A DNA stretch of 64,000 bases from Tetragonia tetragonoides (GCA_038025085.1 CM076151.1:12374501-12438500); one strand, 5' to 3'; positions 31,994 through 43,096 are shown, numbered from the stretch's first letter. Notes: a model not told the origin generated them from the letters alone. Made by a program: numbers and translations.

Positions 31994-33938
31994 AGGGGAG
32001 GAGCCGGTAAATCGGTGTCGAGGTTATTTAGTGAACTAGCTGGTTCAGGACCGCGTCACACGAGGACGCGCGGGATTGATGCCTCTGTACGGAGACAGAG
32101 AGAGGCAGTTCGGATGAGGGAGATGACTGCTGAGCAAGACGATTACGAAACTAGCGAGTTCTACTCCGGGGATCAGTCGATGGACGATGATCAGATTGGC
32201 GTCGAATCATCCTCAGATTGGCGCGTGGTGAAGGGCAGAGGCGGTAGGTTTGCTAGTACTGGGTCGTTCAGTACTAGCAAACGATCTAGAGCGGAGGACG
32301 ATACTACGTGGCTTGTTACAGAGCCTGTGCCCGGTGGGCCGGCGGATGATAGCGTCATACCGAGCTTCCTGGGCCACGTAGCGTCTCGTATGTGGAAGGG
32401 AGAGATGAGGGGTCTCTTGAAGTGTCAGAACCGATTCAGCGTTTGTCAGCGGCTGAGTGAGTGGCGAGCGAAGATGTCGGCCGAGGTGAGGGCCCAGATC
32501 GAGGGGGCTAGGTTATCACACCTGACAGACATTATGTTCAGACATATTGACTTCCCCCCGATATCTGTATTCGTGGAAAGGTGGCAGCCGGATACGAACT
32601 CGTTCCACATGCCGTTCGGAGGGATGACGATCATGTTGCACGATGTATGGCATATTCTTCGGATTCGTGTAGACGGACAGCTCGTTTCCAGTGAGGGACG
32701 GGATGGGCAACTGCAGACGATGGCCAGGGAGGTTCTCGGGGTCACCCAAGATGAACTGATGTGTAGCTACTGGCAGGGCGGTGCGGTCCTCACGGAGTCG
32801 ATTTTTGAGCTTTGCCGAGTGGAGGACCGAGTGGAGGACACCCAGGCGATAGCTTGGATGTGGTTACTTATTGGATCCACCTTGTTTGTCGACAAGAGTG
32901 GTAACCGTATTAGACCCTCCTGCGTGATGGAGGTCAGGGACGGTGTCGGAACGGCGCATGAGTTCTCTTGGGGATCTGCTGCCCTCGCCTTCCTATATCG
33001 TCAGCTCGGTATAGCTAGTCGGGGGGATTCTCAGGGCATCTGCGGATGCCTAACTCTCCTCCAAGCATTGATATACGAGTACTTTCCCTGCTTCCGACCT
33101 CATCGGGAGCGGATGGTGTTCGGGGAGGACGAGGTGCCCCGTGCGTGCGTATGGAGTGCCCAGGCTGAGGGCAAGGACGTGGGTCGACTGTGCTCCTTAC
33201 GTAGACGATTGGATCAGCTGCGAGCGTCAGAGGTACGTCATGCAGTTATCGGTGTTCATGATTTATTTCGTCGTTTGCTATGTTTTTTTTATTTCGCCGT
33301 AACTTGAACATTTCTACGTAGGTGGTGTGGCTGCCGTACGGTTCTGACCCGGTTGCATCTGTACCGAGGACTATATTCATCGGGTGGCTACGGTATCGGG
33401 ATATTATCGAACCGTACATGTCGTCTCCTTGTTTACGACAAATCGGGTACGTACAGAGTATCCCTTTCCCGATCACTAGGCCAGAGAAAGCGATCAGGTC
33501 ATGGAGCAGTCGTTCGTACAAGGTTGTCTACCCCGTACGAGTATCATCTGATGCCTGGTGTATGTTCCCGGGATGTTACAAGCTTGTTCTCCATGAGTTT
33601 CAGGCATCCACGTCAGATCCCACAGCATGTACGGATGACTACATCGCATGGTACTACCGCCACTCCCAGCCTTTGTTGATACCTGACGATGCAACACCTG
33701 TTTTTGTGATTCCTTCACGATCAAACAACGATTATGTAAGTGATTAACTAAACTAAAATATATATTTTTTTACGTATTACATATCTCTGAACTCACACTC
33801 ATTGTTACTTTTTTGCAGTGGGTGAATCGTCTAGCCGTCGCACATGAGTCTGTCATTACTTCGCTTCGTCCGGAGCAAGCGGAAGGTCCTCGATCGATTA
33901 TGGACGAGTTTATGAGAGATTGGCGGGCTGCCAAATGA
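31994..33938 (+). CDS. Plant mobile domain (PMD) protein, copy B, intact frame
   Basis: Exons 31994-33232, 33322-33735 and 33819-33938, GT-AG, phase 0 at both introns, TGA stop at 33936-33938, about 590 codons with no interruption. The N-terminal ~130 residues are hydrophilic (Arg/Asp/Ser). The PMD core is about residues 130-360 (LSHLTDIMFRHIDFPPISVF, SFHMPFGGMTIMLHDVWHIL), with further PMD helices to the C-terminus (DYVSD/WVNRLAVA). The true start is unclear: copy A has ATG where copy B has GTG (32015). A mini-exon ATG at about 31526 (MSGASGSGRG) is likely upstream, but its donor in copy B reads GATAAC instead of GTATAC. The conserved frame against the decayed copy A hints at selection or recent origin. 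Confidence 0.85.
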
Positions 33939-34172
33939 TGTATTGACCCTAGATGAATTTGTTATATATTTATATAAGAGTTTCAATGTTATTGTTATTT
34001 ATTTGTGTTATTGTAATTTGTTGTTTCTTATTCACCTTTTTTGTTTTATTGTAATTTGTTGTTTTATTTACCTCCAATAATCACGAAAAAATATAACATG
34101 CAAAATATAAATCACACAAAAATGTGACAATGATATAAGTAGAAAAATATAACAATCACGCAAAACATTCAA

Positions 34173-36860
34173 TTACGTCGACCTCGCTAAACGATCCCAA
34201 TGTGCTCTTCGCCTAACATACATTTGCTCCCAACCAGCGACACTATCAGAACGGGAAGTAAACCATGCTGTGCATATCGGAGGAATAGGGAAATCTGTGG
34301 CTAAATTCAGACGGATATAATGCATGTACGAATCACCTAAATGAGCTATGACAATTGCCCTACTTGGACGTGTAGCAGTCGAAGGTGCTTGCAACGGTAG
34401 CACTGTGTAACAAGAATATAACCCCCTTCCGGTGCCGTATCCGAATAACATAATCGCTGCATTGAAGAGGTTGGCAATCGGGAATAAATCCTCAACTACT
34501 ATCATCCAGTGATCATCGTTACACGCACCTCCGTCCCACATAATACGGCGGTAACCAGCGTCGACCCCTTCAACGTATAAGTTTTCGTACAATGCTCGGT
34601 TAGCTAAGAGTTCGTGTGCAATGCAAACTCTCGTCAATCGCCATTGCTCTTGGTCTCCGAAAACGTAGTCCGCAATGACACGGAAACCGCAATTACCATC
34701 CCCAAGCACATCGAGATATCCTTCAATGAAAGGTATGATGATTCCCGAAATTTTGTTAACATGATAGAATTCAGTGATATCTATTGCGTGTCCAGCAGCA
34801 AGACAATATAATAGAAAGTCATTAATAGTACTTATCAAAAAGTAATTAACAACATTATGTACATGTTAATAAATTATGGGTTTTCATACCAGTACTCCGC
34901 ACGACGTTACTCGATGAGGATGAGCTACGACCACGCCCGCGGCTCGAACTGGATGACCTAGGGCGACCACGACCCCTCTGGGAGTACTCCCATGAACTAG
35001 GATCACGTCTGGTAGAGGAACTCCCTCTCGGTCGACCTCTGACTGTTGTGTTCGCTTCCGGCTCGACGTAACTCGCTTCCTCAGGATGAAGCTGCTCATT
35101 GATAAGGACAGATATGTTGCGCACAACTGCCCGGTCGCTTGAGTTAACCTCGTCGACGAGAGAGTGAAAGTATCGATGGTCCTCAGATGGATGCTCAGTC
35201 ATGTCAAGCGTAGCTATCTCCATTGCATCACTGATAACGAGTGTTCACCAAAATTTGTGGACACTATTCAAGCTAATTGGCGTGCCCGTATCCGTGGCCG
35301 TTTTCAACTCACACGCACATGGGATCTGATGAGTGGATCTCAATACACAACCGCAACGATCAAATACTTGGTGACTCATTTCTCTCATCCTCTTTAGCTC
35401 ATCCTATAATATTTCTAAGCAGTAATGGGAAACATACCTGGTCAGATAGTTGAATGGGAAACCCGAGTACAGCACACTTCTTCGTCTTCTGCACTCTTCA
35501 AGTGTGTACTTGATCTCAGTTAGTTGTGACTCGATTGACTTGTTGACCTTGTTCCAAACATTGTCCAAATCTCCAGTTGAGGAGTTCAACCACTGTTTTA
35601 GCGCGGCATGTGACTCTCCACCCTGCAAGTCGTAGTGTTGCCAAGGTGTAGCACCTTATTCGTCCACGCAGCTACAAACATCTCTTTGTATCTCATCCAG
35701 GTCTCCTCTACATAGGATATCACGTGAGGGTAATTCCTCCAACTATCCTTCATCATACGCACTGCTCTATCGTACTCAGCTTCTGTGGAAGCTTCCATGA
35801 TAGATTTCCACTTCCCGTTCTTGAACCTCTGCGCGCCGACCTTATCTTTTCCACAAAGTCTGTACACTTTGTCTTCAACGACTTTGTTAATGTGCCATGT
35901 ACAGAGCAAATGGGCACTCTCTGGAAATATCTCTCTAATAGGTCTCATCAACCCTAGCTCACGATCGGTCAAAATTGTTGTTGGGTGTACATCATTTCCA
36001 ATAAGCATCCTCAACTTATCTAAGACCCACGCATAGCTTGCCTCAGTCTCATCCTTCATAATGGCATAAGCTATAAGGAAGTTCTTATTGCTTGGAGTCA
36101 TCCCCACTATCTCAAGAAACGACATCTTATACTTGTTTGTTTTGTACGTGGAATCTAAGCCAATCAACCAAGGAAAAGACTGAAGTAACTGAATTGTTGT
36201 AGGGTGTGCCATGAACACGTGAGTTACCTCATTAGTAGTCGGGTCGGCTCTTGTCCAATGTACGTACTTATTCTCCACAGCTAAATGATGAAACTGACCA
36301 ATGACATCTCTCTCTTCAAAATCAAGTTTCCTTATACGATCTCTGTAGTTGTACACATGCCGTCTAGTTGCATTGTCCTCGGGAAATTTTTCCTTAATAG
36401 CGGCCAAGATAGCACATGACTTTGTTTGTGCCGAAGTCATGTCACGAACGAGTTGCTTTGACCCAGGACTAAGACCACTCATCTGACGATATCCCTCAGG
36501 AAACACAGCAAAGTCATGGTTGTGCGTACCCCTAACCCCAGGCAATGTGACAATCATCCAACTACTGGACCCATACACTTGCTCAGCTCTTAACTGGAAC
36601 GTACATTTACAAGCCTTTGTTTTCGTATTCTTCCGAGCAGCAGTATCTAAGTCTTTTAATTCCCCTCTGTAGCGTTCACCTCGATTGCATCTTAACAATT
36701 TTACGCTTCCATTCTTCTTGTGTGACGAAATTATCAACTCAAACCCGATAGTAAGGGCAATTTGTTTTGCCCAATTAATTGCATCTCTATCACTATCAAA
36801 TAACTCATCAGTGACGAAATGCGTACTGTAATCAACACCATCACCACCGAACCGCTCCAA
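34173..36860 (-). pseudogene. Mutator transposase-SWIM-OTU fusion gene, disrupted
   Basis: Minus strand from ATG 36860: N-terminal FAR1-like zinc-binding region (KACKCTF..HNHDF), then MULE transposase with the DDE core. D is in IGLDSTYKTNKY, D in ILTDRELG, and CxxH in LLCTWHINK, followed by E in YVEETW. After TTTCRVES one base is lost near 35612 (frameshift). The next frame holds HAALKQW and then a TAG at 35404-35406. The SWIM-type CGC...IPCACEL follows, and a TGA at 35245-35247 interrupts the next frame. Then comes an Arg/Ser-rich linker (GRGRPRSSSSSRGRGR). An intron 34889-34781 joins in phase to an OTU domain (GDGNCGFR with catalytic Asp/Cys, HLGDSYMHYIRL with His) ending at 34173. OTU proteases cleave ubiquitin; their role in a transposase fusion is unknown. 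Confidence 0.88.
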
Positions 36861-36924
36861 AGGAATCTAACGAAAACAATGTTAGCTTAATTTTAAATTC
36901 AAACGTCTATCAAAACCGACTGAA

Positions 36925-37150
36925 CCAAGGGACAGGTGTCTGAAATTTACGCTGGACCATGGAAAGGGCGGAAATCACGGACGCCTATGCCATGGTTGAG
37001 GCGTAAATCTCAGACGCCTGAACCATGGTATAGGCATTCGTGATTGACGCCTCAACCATGGTTAATGCGTCCGTGATTTACGCCCCGTCCTTGGTCCAGG
37101 CGGAAATTTCAGACGCCTGTTCCATGGACGGGGCGTAAATCACGGACGCC
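36925..37150. repeat. 33-bp CCATGG-phased minisatellite near right TIR of copy B
   Basis: CCATGG at 36957, 36990, 37023, 37056, (CCTTGG) 37089 and 37122: an exact 33-bp period. A degenerate CCAAGG lies at 36925. Each unit carries AGGCGTAAAT and CAGACGCCT arms in opposite orientation, so each unit is itself an imperfect palindrome. Confidence 0.85.
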
Positions 37151-37397
37151 CGTTCAAAATATGCGGAAAAAAAACCTCCGCCACCGTCGACGACACTTCC
37201 TGGTCGCCGGCAGACATCCGCAGCCGTTGCTTGAGTGAATGTTGATGAAGGTTGGGTATGAGAGTGGGTGGTAGAGAGGGAGAATTGGTGTGAGAGTTAG
37301 AGAGGGAGAGGATGGGTGAAAATGTAAATAAGGACAAAATTGAAATTTCTAGGGGCGGTAGGTAGTAATTTTGTGGCGGTAAATAGTAACACCCAAT

Positions 37398-37406
37398 TAT
37401 TATTGT
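37398..37406. repeat. Candidate 9-bp target duplication, right (MULE copy B)
   Basis: TATTATTGT, identical to 31316-31324. Confidence 0.65.
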
Positions 37407-38507
37407 CGAACCGCTTAAACTTCGAATTATTTTTATCAAATTTTCCAAAGAAATAAAAGAAGAAGGAAAAAGGGTTCCATTGGACGGAAAACCAGGGAAT
37501 AACATAGCAACAAGCCCAATTAAATTGCACAAGGAGAACAAAGATACTGGCCCATACTATATCAAGCCCAATAAAATCCTCCCGGTAGTGATCCACTTAG
37601 TGACCCAACATCAAGCCCATAATCCAGTAAGTGGGTCTATAAATAAATCTATTTCATTTTATCTTTTTATATATACGGCAAAGAAAATGAAAGGCGGTCT
37701 AAAAGCGGGCCCCCAAATCAACGTGGTCAACAAGGAGTTGTTCTTCCCCTTCTAGACTCACTTGGCCCCCCAAGACACCTCCTTAATAAAATTTTCCTAA
37801 AATTTAATTATTATTTTTTATTTCACATTTTTATTTAGTTTTGAATTTTTCTGGTTCCCCTTATAACAAATCACGGCCACCCCCCAAAAATGAATTTATG
37901 CCTTGATGCATTTTCCCTTCATCAGGGTTTTCTCTCTCTCTCCCCGGAAACTCCGTGAGCTTCTCCACCCAAACCTCAAAACAAGAGAGAGAGAAAGAGA
38001 GTTCTCTCTTTCTATCCAAGAGCTACTCACCACACAAGGAAAGAGAGAGAAACGAAACTTGTCATTTCTTGATTATTCAGGTTCGTAATTTCTCGCTTTT
38101 ATTTGTTCTTTTTCTTATTTTGTTTTCTGTTTTTGTAATTCAAATGTGTAATATTCACTAATTTGCATATGCTATTGGAAACAGAAAACTGATCATTATA
38201 TTTGTTATCTGGGTATTTTTGGTGGGGTGATTTTGATTTCCTACATATGAGAATTAGATAGGATTGGAAATGCAATTATACTGAAATGTTCAAATCTATG
38301 CATAGTTGAATACTTGAAGTTACATGTTTCGGTTTTTTTTTTTCCATCTTCCATCTGGGTTGGTTTAGTTCCGATTATTTAGGAGATTATTAATTTTATT
38401 TCAGGGTATAAGATCAAGGGTTTGTGAAATTGTGTACAACCCTTTTCAATCCTTGAGTGTTATCTTCTGGTGAGAGTGGTTTGATTGTGGGATATTTTAC
38501 TTGGATT
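37407..38507 (+). promoter_or_regulatory. NFXL1 promoter and spliced 5' leader
   Basis: TATA-like CTATAAATAAATC at about 37637, CT/GA-rich leader at 37930-38060. A leader intron runs 38081-38404 (CAG|GTTCGT ... TTTCAG|GGTATAAG). The coding exon begins about 100 bp after the acceptor. Confidence 0.5.
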
Positions 38508-41500
38508 ATGAGTTTTCAAGCTGAATCAGATCGTCGAGATCGGCCAAGAAATTCTGGCCAAAATGGCCGCCAACAGTGGATACCCAGAGGGCCTGGGATT
38601 ATGAATGCACCGCCACAGAACCATGTAAATGTGTATCCGAGTAGAAATGGCGGTGCTGGGGTTTTGAATGCACCGCCACAGAACGTGAATGTGTATCCGA
38701 GTGGAAATGGTGGTGCTGGGGTTTTGAATTCACCACCACAGAGCGTAAATGTGCATCCGAGTGGAAATGGCGATAACGTGGATGTTAGGCCAGTTCAAAT
38801 GGATAGAGTGAGTGGAGGTTTTCGAGGGGGTGGGTTTAGAGGAGGGGGCGGTGGTGGTGGTCGGAGTCACATGGGCCGGCCTCAGAATTATCGAAGGGAG
38901 AGAGTGGAAGCGAGAGAGGGAGTAGGAGATAGGGTGATTAGAGACAAGGAGAAGAGAAATTGGAGGAAGGGGGGCAATGCCGTGGATTCAGATTTGCCTC
39001 AATTAGTGCAAGAAATTCAGGAGAAACTGACAAAGGGTACTGTGGAATGCATGATTTGTTATGACATGGTGAAGAGGACAGCGCCTGTTTGGTCTTGCTC
39101 GAGTTGCTACTCCATCTTCCACTTGAATTGTATCAAGAAATGGGCTCGTGCACCTACCTCCATTGATACGTCAGCTGAGAAGAGCCAGGGATTTAACTGG
39201 CGGTGTCCTGGATGTCAATCTGTGCAGCTAACCACGTCAAAGGAGATTCGATATCTTTGCTTTTGTGGGAAGAGGCACGATCCGGGTTCAGATTTGTACT
39301 TGACGCCACACTCTTGTGGGGAACCATGTGGGAAGCCCCTGGAGAGAGAACTCCCAGGGACTGGTCTTAGTAAGGAGGATCTGTGCCCTCATGTTTGTGT
39401 TTTGCAGTGCCATCCTGGTCCATGCCCCCCATGCAAGGCATTTGCACCTCCACGGCCATGCCCTTGTGGGAAGAAAGTAATCACGACGAGATGTTCTGAT
39501 CAGAAGTCGGTGCATACATGTGGTCAGCCTTGTGAAAAACTCCTCAACTGTGGGCGTCACCAGTGTGATCGGCTTTGTCATGTGGGATCTTGTGAACCTT
39601 GCAAGGTGTTGGTTGATGCCTCTTGCTTCTGCCAGAAGAAATATGAGGTGCTTCTTTGTGGAGACATGTTAGTGAAGGGAGAGATGAAGGCGGATAATGG
39701 TCTCTTCTCTTGTAATTTTACATGTGGAAAGAAACTGAGTTGTGGTAATCATCATTGCACTGATGTTTGCCATCCAGGTCCATGTGGAGAGTGTGAATTA
39801 TTACCTAGTAAAGTAAAGACTTGTTATTGTGGTAAAACAACCATAAGAGATCAGAGGAGAAGTTGCCTGGACCCAATTCCAACGTGTTCAGGGACTTGTG
39901 GCAAGCTTCTTCCTTGTGGGATACATCGTTGTAAGGGGAAATGTCATTCTGGGCCTTGTCCTTCCTGCTGTGAGCTTGTCACTCAGAAGTGCCGCTGTGG
40001 CTCTACCTCTCGAACTGTGGAATGTTATAAGACTACCTCAGCTGATGAGAAATTCGTCTGTGATCGGCCATGTGGTCGTAAGAAGAATTGTGGAAGGCAT
40101 CGTTGCAGTGAGCGCTGCTGCCCACTTTCTGGTTCCAACAATGCTCTTTCTGGTGACTGGAACCCTCATTTCTGTTCTATGGCCTGTGGAAAGAAGTTGA
40201 GATGTGGGCAGCATTCATGTGATAATTCATGTCACAGTGGACACTGTCCTCCCTGCCTGGAGACTATCTTTACAGACCTGACATGTGCATGTGGAAGGAC
40301 TTCAATCCCACCACCGCTACCTTGTGGTACGCCTCCCCCTTCATGCCAATTACCATGTTCGGTTCCTCAGGCTTGTGGCCATCAATCTACTCACAGCTGC
40401 CACTTCGGAGATTGTCCACCCTGCTCAATGCCCATAGCGAAGGAATGCATTGGTGGGCATGTAGTTCTTCGTAATATTCCTTGTGGGTCAAAGGACATAA
40501 GGTGTAACAAACTGTGTGGGAAGACCAGACAATGTGGACTGCATGCCTGTGCAAGAACTTGCCACCCTTCACCATGTGATTCATCCTGTGGTCCTTCTGA
40601 TCCTGGCTTGAAGGCTTCATGTGGACAAACATGTGGTGCACCAAGGAGAGACTGCAGGCACACATGTCCATCTCTTTGCCACCCTGGAGCTTCTTGTCCC
40701 GATGCAAGATGTGAATTTCCCGTGACAATTACTTGCTCCTGTGGTCGGATTACTGCGTCAGTGCCTTGTGATGCGGGGGGAAGCAGCTCAAGCTTCAATG
40801 CTGATAATGTACGTGAAGCCTCCGTTCTGCAGAAGCTGCCAGTCCAGCTTCAGCCTGTGGAAGGAAATGAAAGAGTTCCACTTGGACAGAGGAAGCTTTT
40901 GTGTGATGAGGAGTGTGCCAAACATGAGAGGAAGCGTGTTCTTGCAGATGCATTTGATATTACTCAGCCGAGTTTGGATGCCCTTCACTTTGGTGAGAAC
41001 CCTGCTGTTTCGCAAGTGCTGTCGGAGTTATTAAGACGTGATCCAAAATGGGTGCTGTCAGTGGAGGAGAGGTGTAAATACCTGGTCCTTGGCAAAAGTA
41101 AAGGAGGTGCTAGTAGTACTCTTAGGGTTCATGTCTTCTGTATAATGACGAAGGAGAAACGAGATGCGGTCAGGCTAATAGCAGAGAGATGGAAGCTTTC
41201 AATTAGTGCTGCTGGTTGGGAGCCAAAACGTTTCGTTGTGGTCCACGCTACTCCAAAGTCCAAACCCCCACCTAGAATTCTGGGTCCGAAGGGAGTGGCT
41301 TCTGTGAGTGCATACCATGCGCCTGTTTTCGATCCTTTGGTGGATATGGATCCCAGGCTCGTTGTTGCCCTGTTTGATCTGCCTAGTGATGCAGATATCA
41401 GCACGCTGGTTCTGAGGTTTGGAGGTGAATGTGAACTTGTATGGTTGAACGACAAGAATGCATTAGCGGTATTTGGTGATCCTGCCCGAGCAGCAACTGC

Positions 41501-41987
41501 GATGAGAAGATTAGATAACGGATCAGTTTATCAAGGGGCAGCTGTGGTCCAACAGACTAGCGGTTCTGGAGCTGCTGCAGCATCTGGTGCAAATCCATGG
41601 GGGGCAGGTGGTGCTTCGGCTTTGAAGGGTAACCCGTGGAAAAAGGCTGTCACAAAGGAATCTAATTGGGTTGACGATTCGTGGGGCCATGAAGAATGGT
41701 CGACTGATTCTGGCGATGTGGGGACTTCGTCATGGAAAGGCCGTGAAGCTACCCCGATCACTATGACTGGTAATCGTTGGACCATTCTTAACTCTGAATC
41801 TTCGTCGACAGCAGCAGGTTCTTCCACCAACAGAGCCGTGGACTTGGGAAAACAAAAGGTTGCTGCTCAACCCATCTCTGTGAAGGAATCAGAAACTAGG
41901 CCGTCAAGCGTGCAAGCTGTTCAAATTGCAAGCTCTCCTGTCAAAGAAGCAGAAGTTGTAGATGACTGGGAACAAGCTTGCGAGTGA
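38508..41987 (+). CDS. NFXL1: NF-X1-type zinc finger protein NFXL1
   Basis: One coding exon, 1159 residues from MSFQAESD (plant NFXL1 also starts MSFQ; a frame extension 17 codons upstream is ignored). N-terminus: three imperfect repeats of about 24 residues (NAPPQNVNVYPSGNGGAGVL), then an RGG-like Gly/Arg tract. Next is a RING-type finger CMICYDMV...CPGCQ at about residues 182-242. An array of NF-X1 fingers follows (CGxHxCxxxCHxGxCxxC) at about 280-770. The C-terminus has an R3H/RRM-like RNA-binding region (LRVHVFCIMTKEKRDAVRLIAERWKLSI...) and a Trp/Ser-rich tail. In Arabidopsis NFXL1 (1188 aa) modulates salt stress and trichothecene-responsive defence as a nuclear regulator with probable E3 ligase activity. 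The frame is intact and close to family length. Confidence 0.96.
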   Translation: MSFQAESDRRDRPRNSGQNGRQQWIPRGPGIMNAPPQNHVNVYPSRNGGAGVLNAPPQNVNVYPSGNGGAGVLNSPPQSVNVHPSGNGDNVDVRPVQMDRVSGGFRGGGFRGGGGGGGRSHMGRPQNYRRERVEAREGVGDRVIRDKEKRNWRKGGNAVDSDLPQLVQEIQEKLTKGTVECMICYDMVKRTAPVWSCSSCYSIFHLNCIKKWARAPTSIDTSAEKSQGFNWRCPGCQSVQLTTSKEIRYLCFCGKRHDPGSDLYLTPHSCGEPCGKPLERELPGTGLSKEDLCPHVCVLQCHPGPCPPCKAFAPPRPCPCGKKVITTRCSDQKSVHTCGQPCEKLLNCGRHQCDRLCHVGSCEPCKVLVDASCFCQKKYEVLLCGDMLVKGEMKADNGLFSCNFTCGKKLSCGNHHCTDVCHPGPCGECELLPSKVKTCYCGKTTIRDQRRSCLDPIPTCSGTCGKLLPCGIHRCKGKCHSGPCPSCCELVTQKCRCGSTSRTVECYKTTSADEKFVCDRPCGRKKNCGRHRCSERCCPLSGSNNALSGDWNPHFCSMACGKKLRCGQHSCDNSCHSGHCPPCLETIFTDLTCACGRTSIPPPLPCGTPPPSCQLPCSVPQACGHQSTHSCHFGDCPPCSMPIAKECIGGHVVLRNIPCGSKDIRCNKLCGKTRQCGLHACARTCHPSPCDSSCGPSDPGLKASCGQTCGAPRRDCRHTCPSLCHPGASCPDARCEFPVTITCSCGRITASVPCDAGGSSSSFNADNVREASVLQKLPVQLQPVEGNERVPLGQRKLLCDEECAKHERKRVLADAFDITQPSLDALHFGENPAVSQVLSELLRRDPKWVLSVEERCKYLVLGKSKGGASSTLRVHVFCIMTKEKRDAVRLIAERWKLSISAAGWEPKRFVVVHATPKSKPPPRILGPKGVASVSAYHAPVFDPLVDMDPRLVVALFDLPSDADISTLVLRFGGECELVWLNDKNALAVFGDPARAATAMRRLDNGSVYQGAAVVQQTSGSGAAAASGANPWGAGGASALKGNPWKKAVTKESNWVDDSWGHEEWSTDSGDVGTSSWKGREATPITMTGNRWTILNSESSSTAAGSSTNRAVDLGKQKVAAQPISVKESETRPSSVQAVQIASSPVKEAEVVDDWEQACE

Positions 41988-42866
41988 AGGGGGTAGTCCG
42001 TGGTAGTATTCTTTTCGGACATTTGAACTGGTGCTTTTTATAATACTGGTTCACTTTTATTTACTAATCATTTAGTCGTGGCTCTTCTTTCTTTGTACTT
42101 TTGTATCTACTTGTCTTGTGCGGGCTCCTTTGGCAAGAGTTCAGCTTGCCGTTTTTGACAATATACGCTTAAATCTTCCATGTGTTCAGCTTTGACTTGT
42201 AAAGTTGCTTTTGATGCATTGCAGTCTTTTTGTTTGGAATCATACTCAGATCTTCATCCATACTGGTTCCTGATAATAGGAAGCCTTCCGGTGGTTCATT
42301 TAGAATCATCCTGACCATCCAAGTTGGCCAGCCATGGTAAATATTTTATAGCTAACTTTTTCTATCACAAAAGTTTGAGGTGCATAAGAGAGAAATAGAG
42401 ATGATAGATATGGTGAATTCCAACAGTGTGTATATTGGGTTCAAAAGAAATTACTAACACATCAAACTGATCAATAAAAAGAACCCAATGTCTTGATCGT
42501 TTCATGGGACAAATTTAAGCAGCTAAAATTTTAAAGGTTACCTATTGTTTTCGTAGCCATTTGTTTATGTGTGTTCTGATGGTTCAAAAAATGGGACAGA
42601 GGAATGAAACAGGCAAATTCCGGAAGCTGAATGCAAATGATTGTAATCACCTTCCTCCGAGGATATTTCTGTGCTTTTGAGTATGATGTGTTATATGGCA
42701 AAATTCTCAGTATTTGTGTATAGCAATGAACTCATATGCAATAATACAGACACATTCTAAGCAAAACAAAAATTATACATGAAAAAGGAGAATGTCAGTT
42801 CCAAAGGCTGGGATGGGGATTGGGGAGGGGGAGGGAGGGGTAACAGATTGCACCACATCATGTCTC
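41988..42866. other. NFXL1 3' UTR and intergenic DNA
   Basis: The first ~250 bp read as a 3' UTR (T-rich). No other feature found. Confidence 0.4.
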
Positions 42867-42875
42867 CTATACAAT

Positions 42876-43087
42876 TGAGTTCGGATATGCTCCGGTAAAG
42901 CCCTGCGGCAAATGGTGCAGAGTACTCCTAAGATTATCGTCACAGGTGAATTTTACTCCTAAGATTATGCCATGTCAGCTTCTCATGTTCCCCATAGGTC
43001 TGATCTGAGCATGAATATTCTTTTGGTTGTGACTTGTGAGATACTGCACCGTTTGCCGTAGGGTTTTACCGGAGCAGATCCGAACTC
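42876..43087. mobile_element. MULE-type MITE, 212 bp, 9-bp target duplication
   Basis: TIRs of about 45 bp: GAGTTCGGATATGCTCCGGT and, inverted, GAGTTCGGATCTGCTCCGGT, continuing into AAA(G/A)CCCT(G/A)CGGCAAA and GGTGCAG. The identical 9-bp repeats CTATACAAT at 42867-42875 and 43088-43096 flank it. Non-coding. Confidence 0.85.
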
Positions 43088-43096
43088 CTATACAAT

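Larger units (their letters stand above)
31325..37397. mobile_element. MULE copy B, 6.07 kb, with PMD and transposase-OTU genes
   Basis: Left end GAATTGCTAAATACCGCCCC then AATTACTACCAACCGCCCC and AAATTCCAATTTTG. The right end inverted reads GTTACTATTTACCGCC, AATTACTACCTACCGCCCC, AAATTTCAATTTTG, giving about 60 bp TIRs with a few differences. TSD TATTATTGT. Contents left to right: PMD gene (+), transposase-SWIM-OTU gene (-), 33-bp minisatellite, right TIR. The transposase is broken, so any mobility would need a helper element. Confidence 0.88.

Noticed and set aside
35338..35438. Intron in the transposase starting at the GTATGT after NYLTR
   Set aside because: Straight reading gives YVSHYCLEIL-stop-DELKRM...CGC in one frame, matching transposase/SWIM layout better than splicing.
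36925..37150. CRISPR or tandem coding repeat interpretation of the 33-bp array
   Set aside because: The whole unit is repetitive (no unique spacers) and there is no open frame of matching size outside the MULE; treated as minisatellite.
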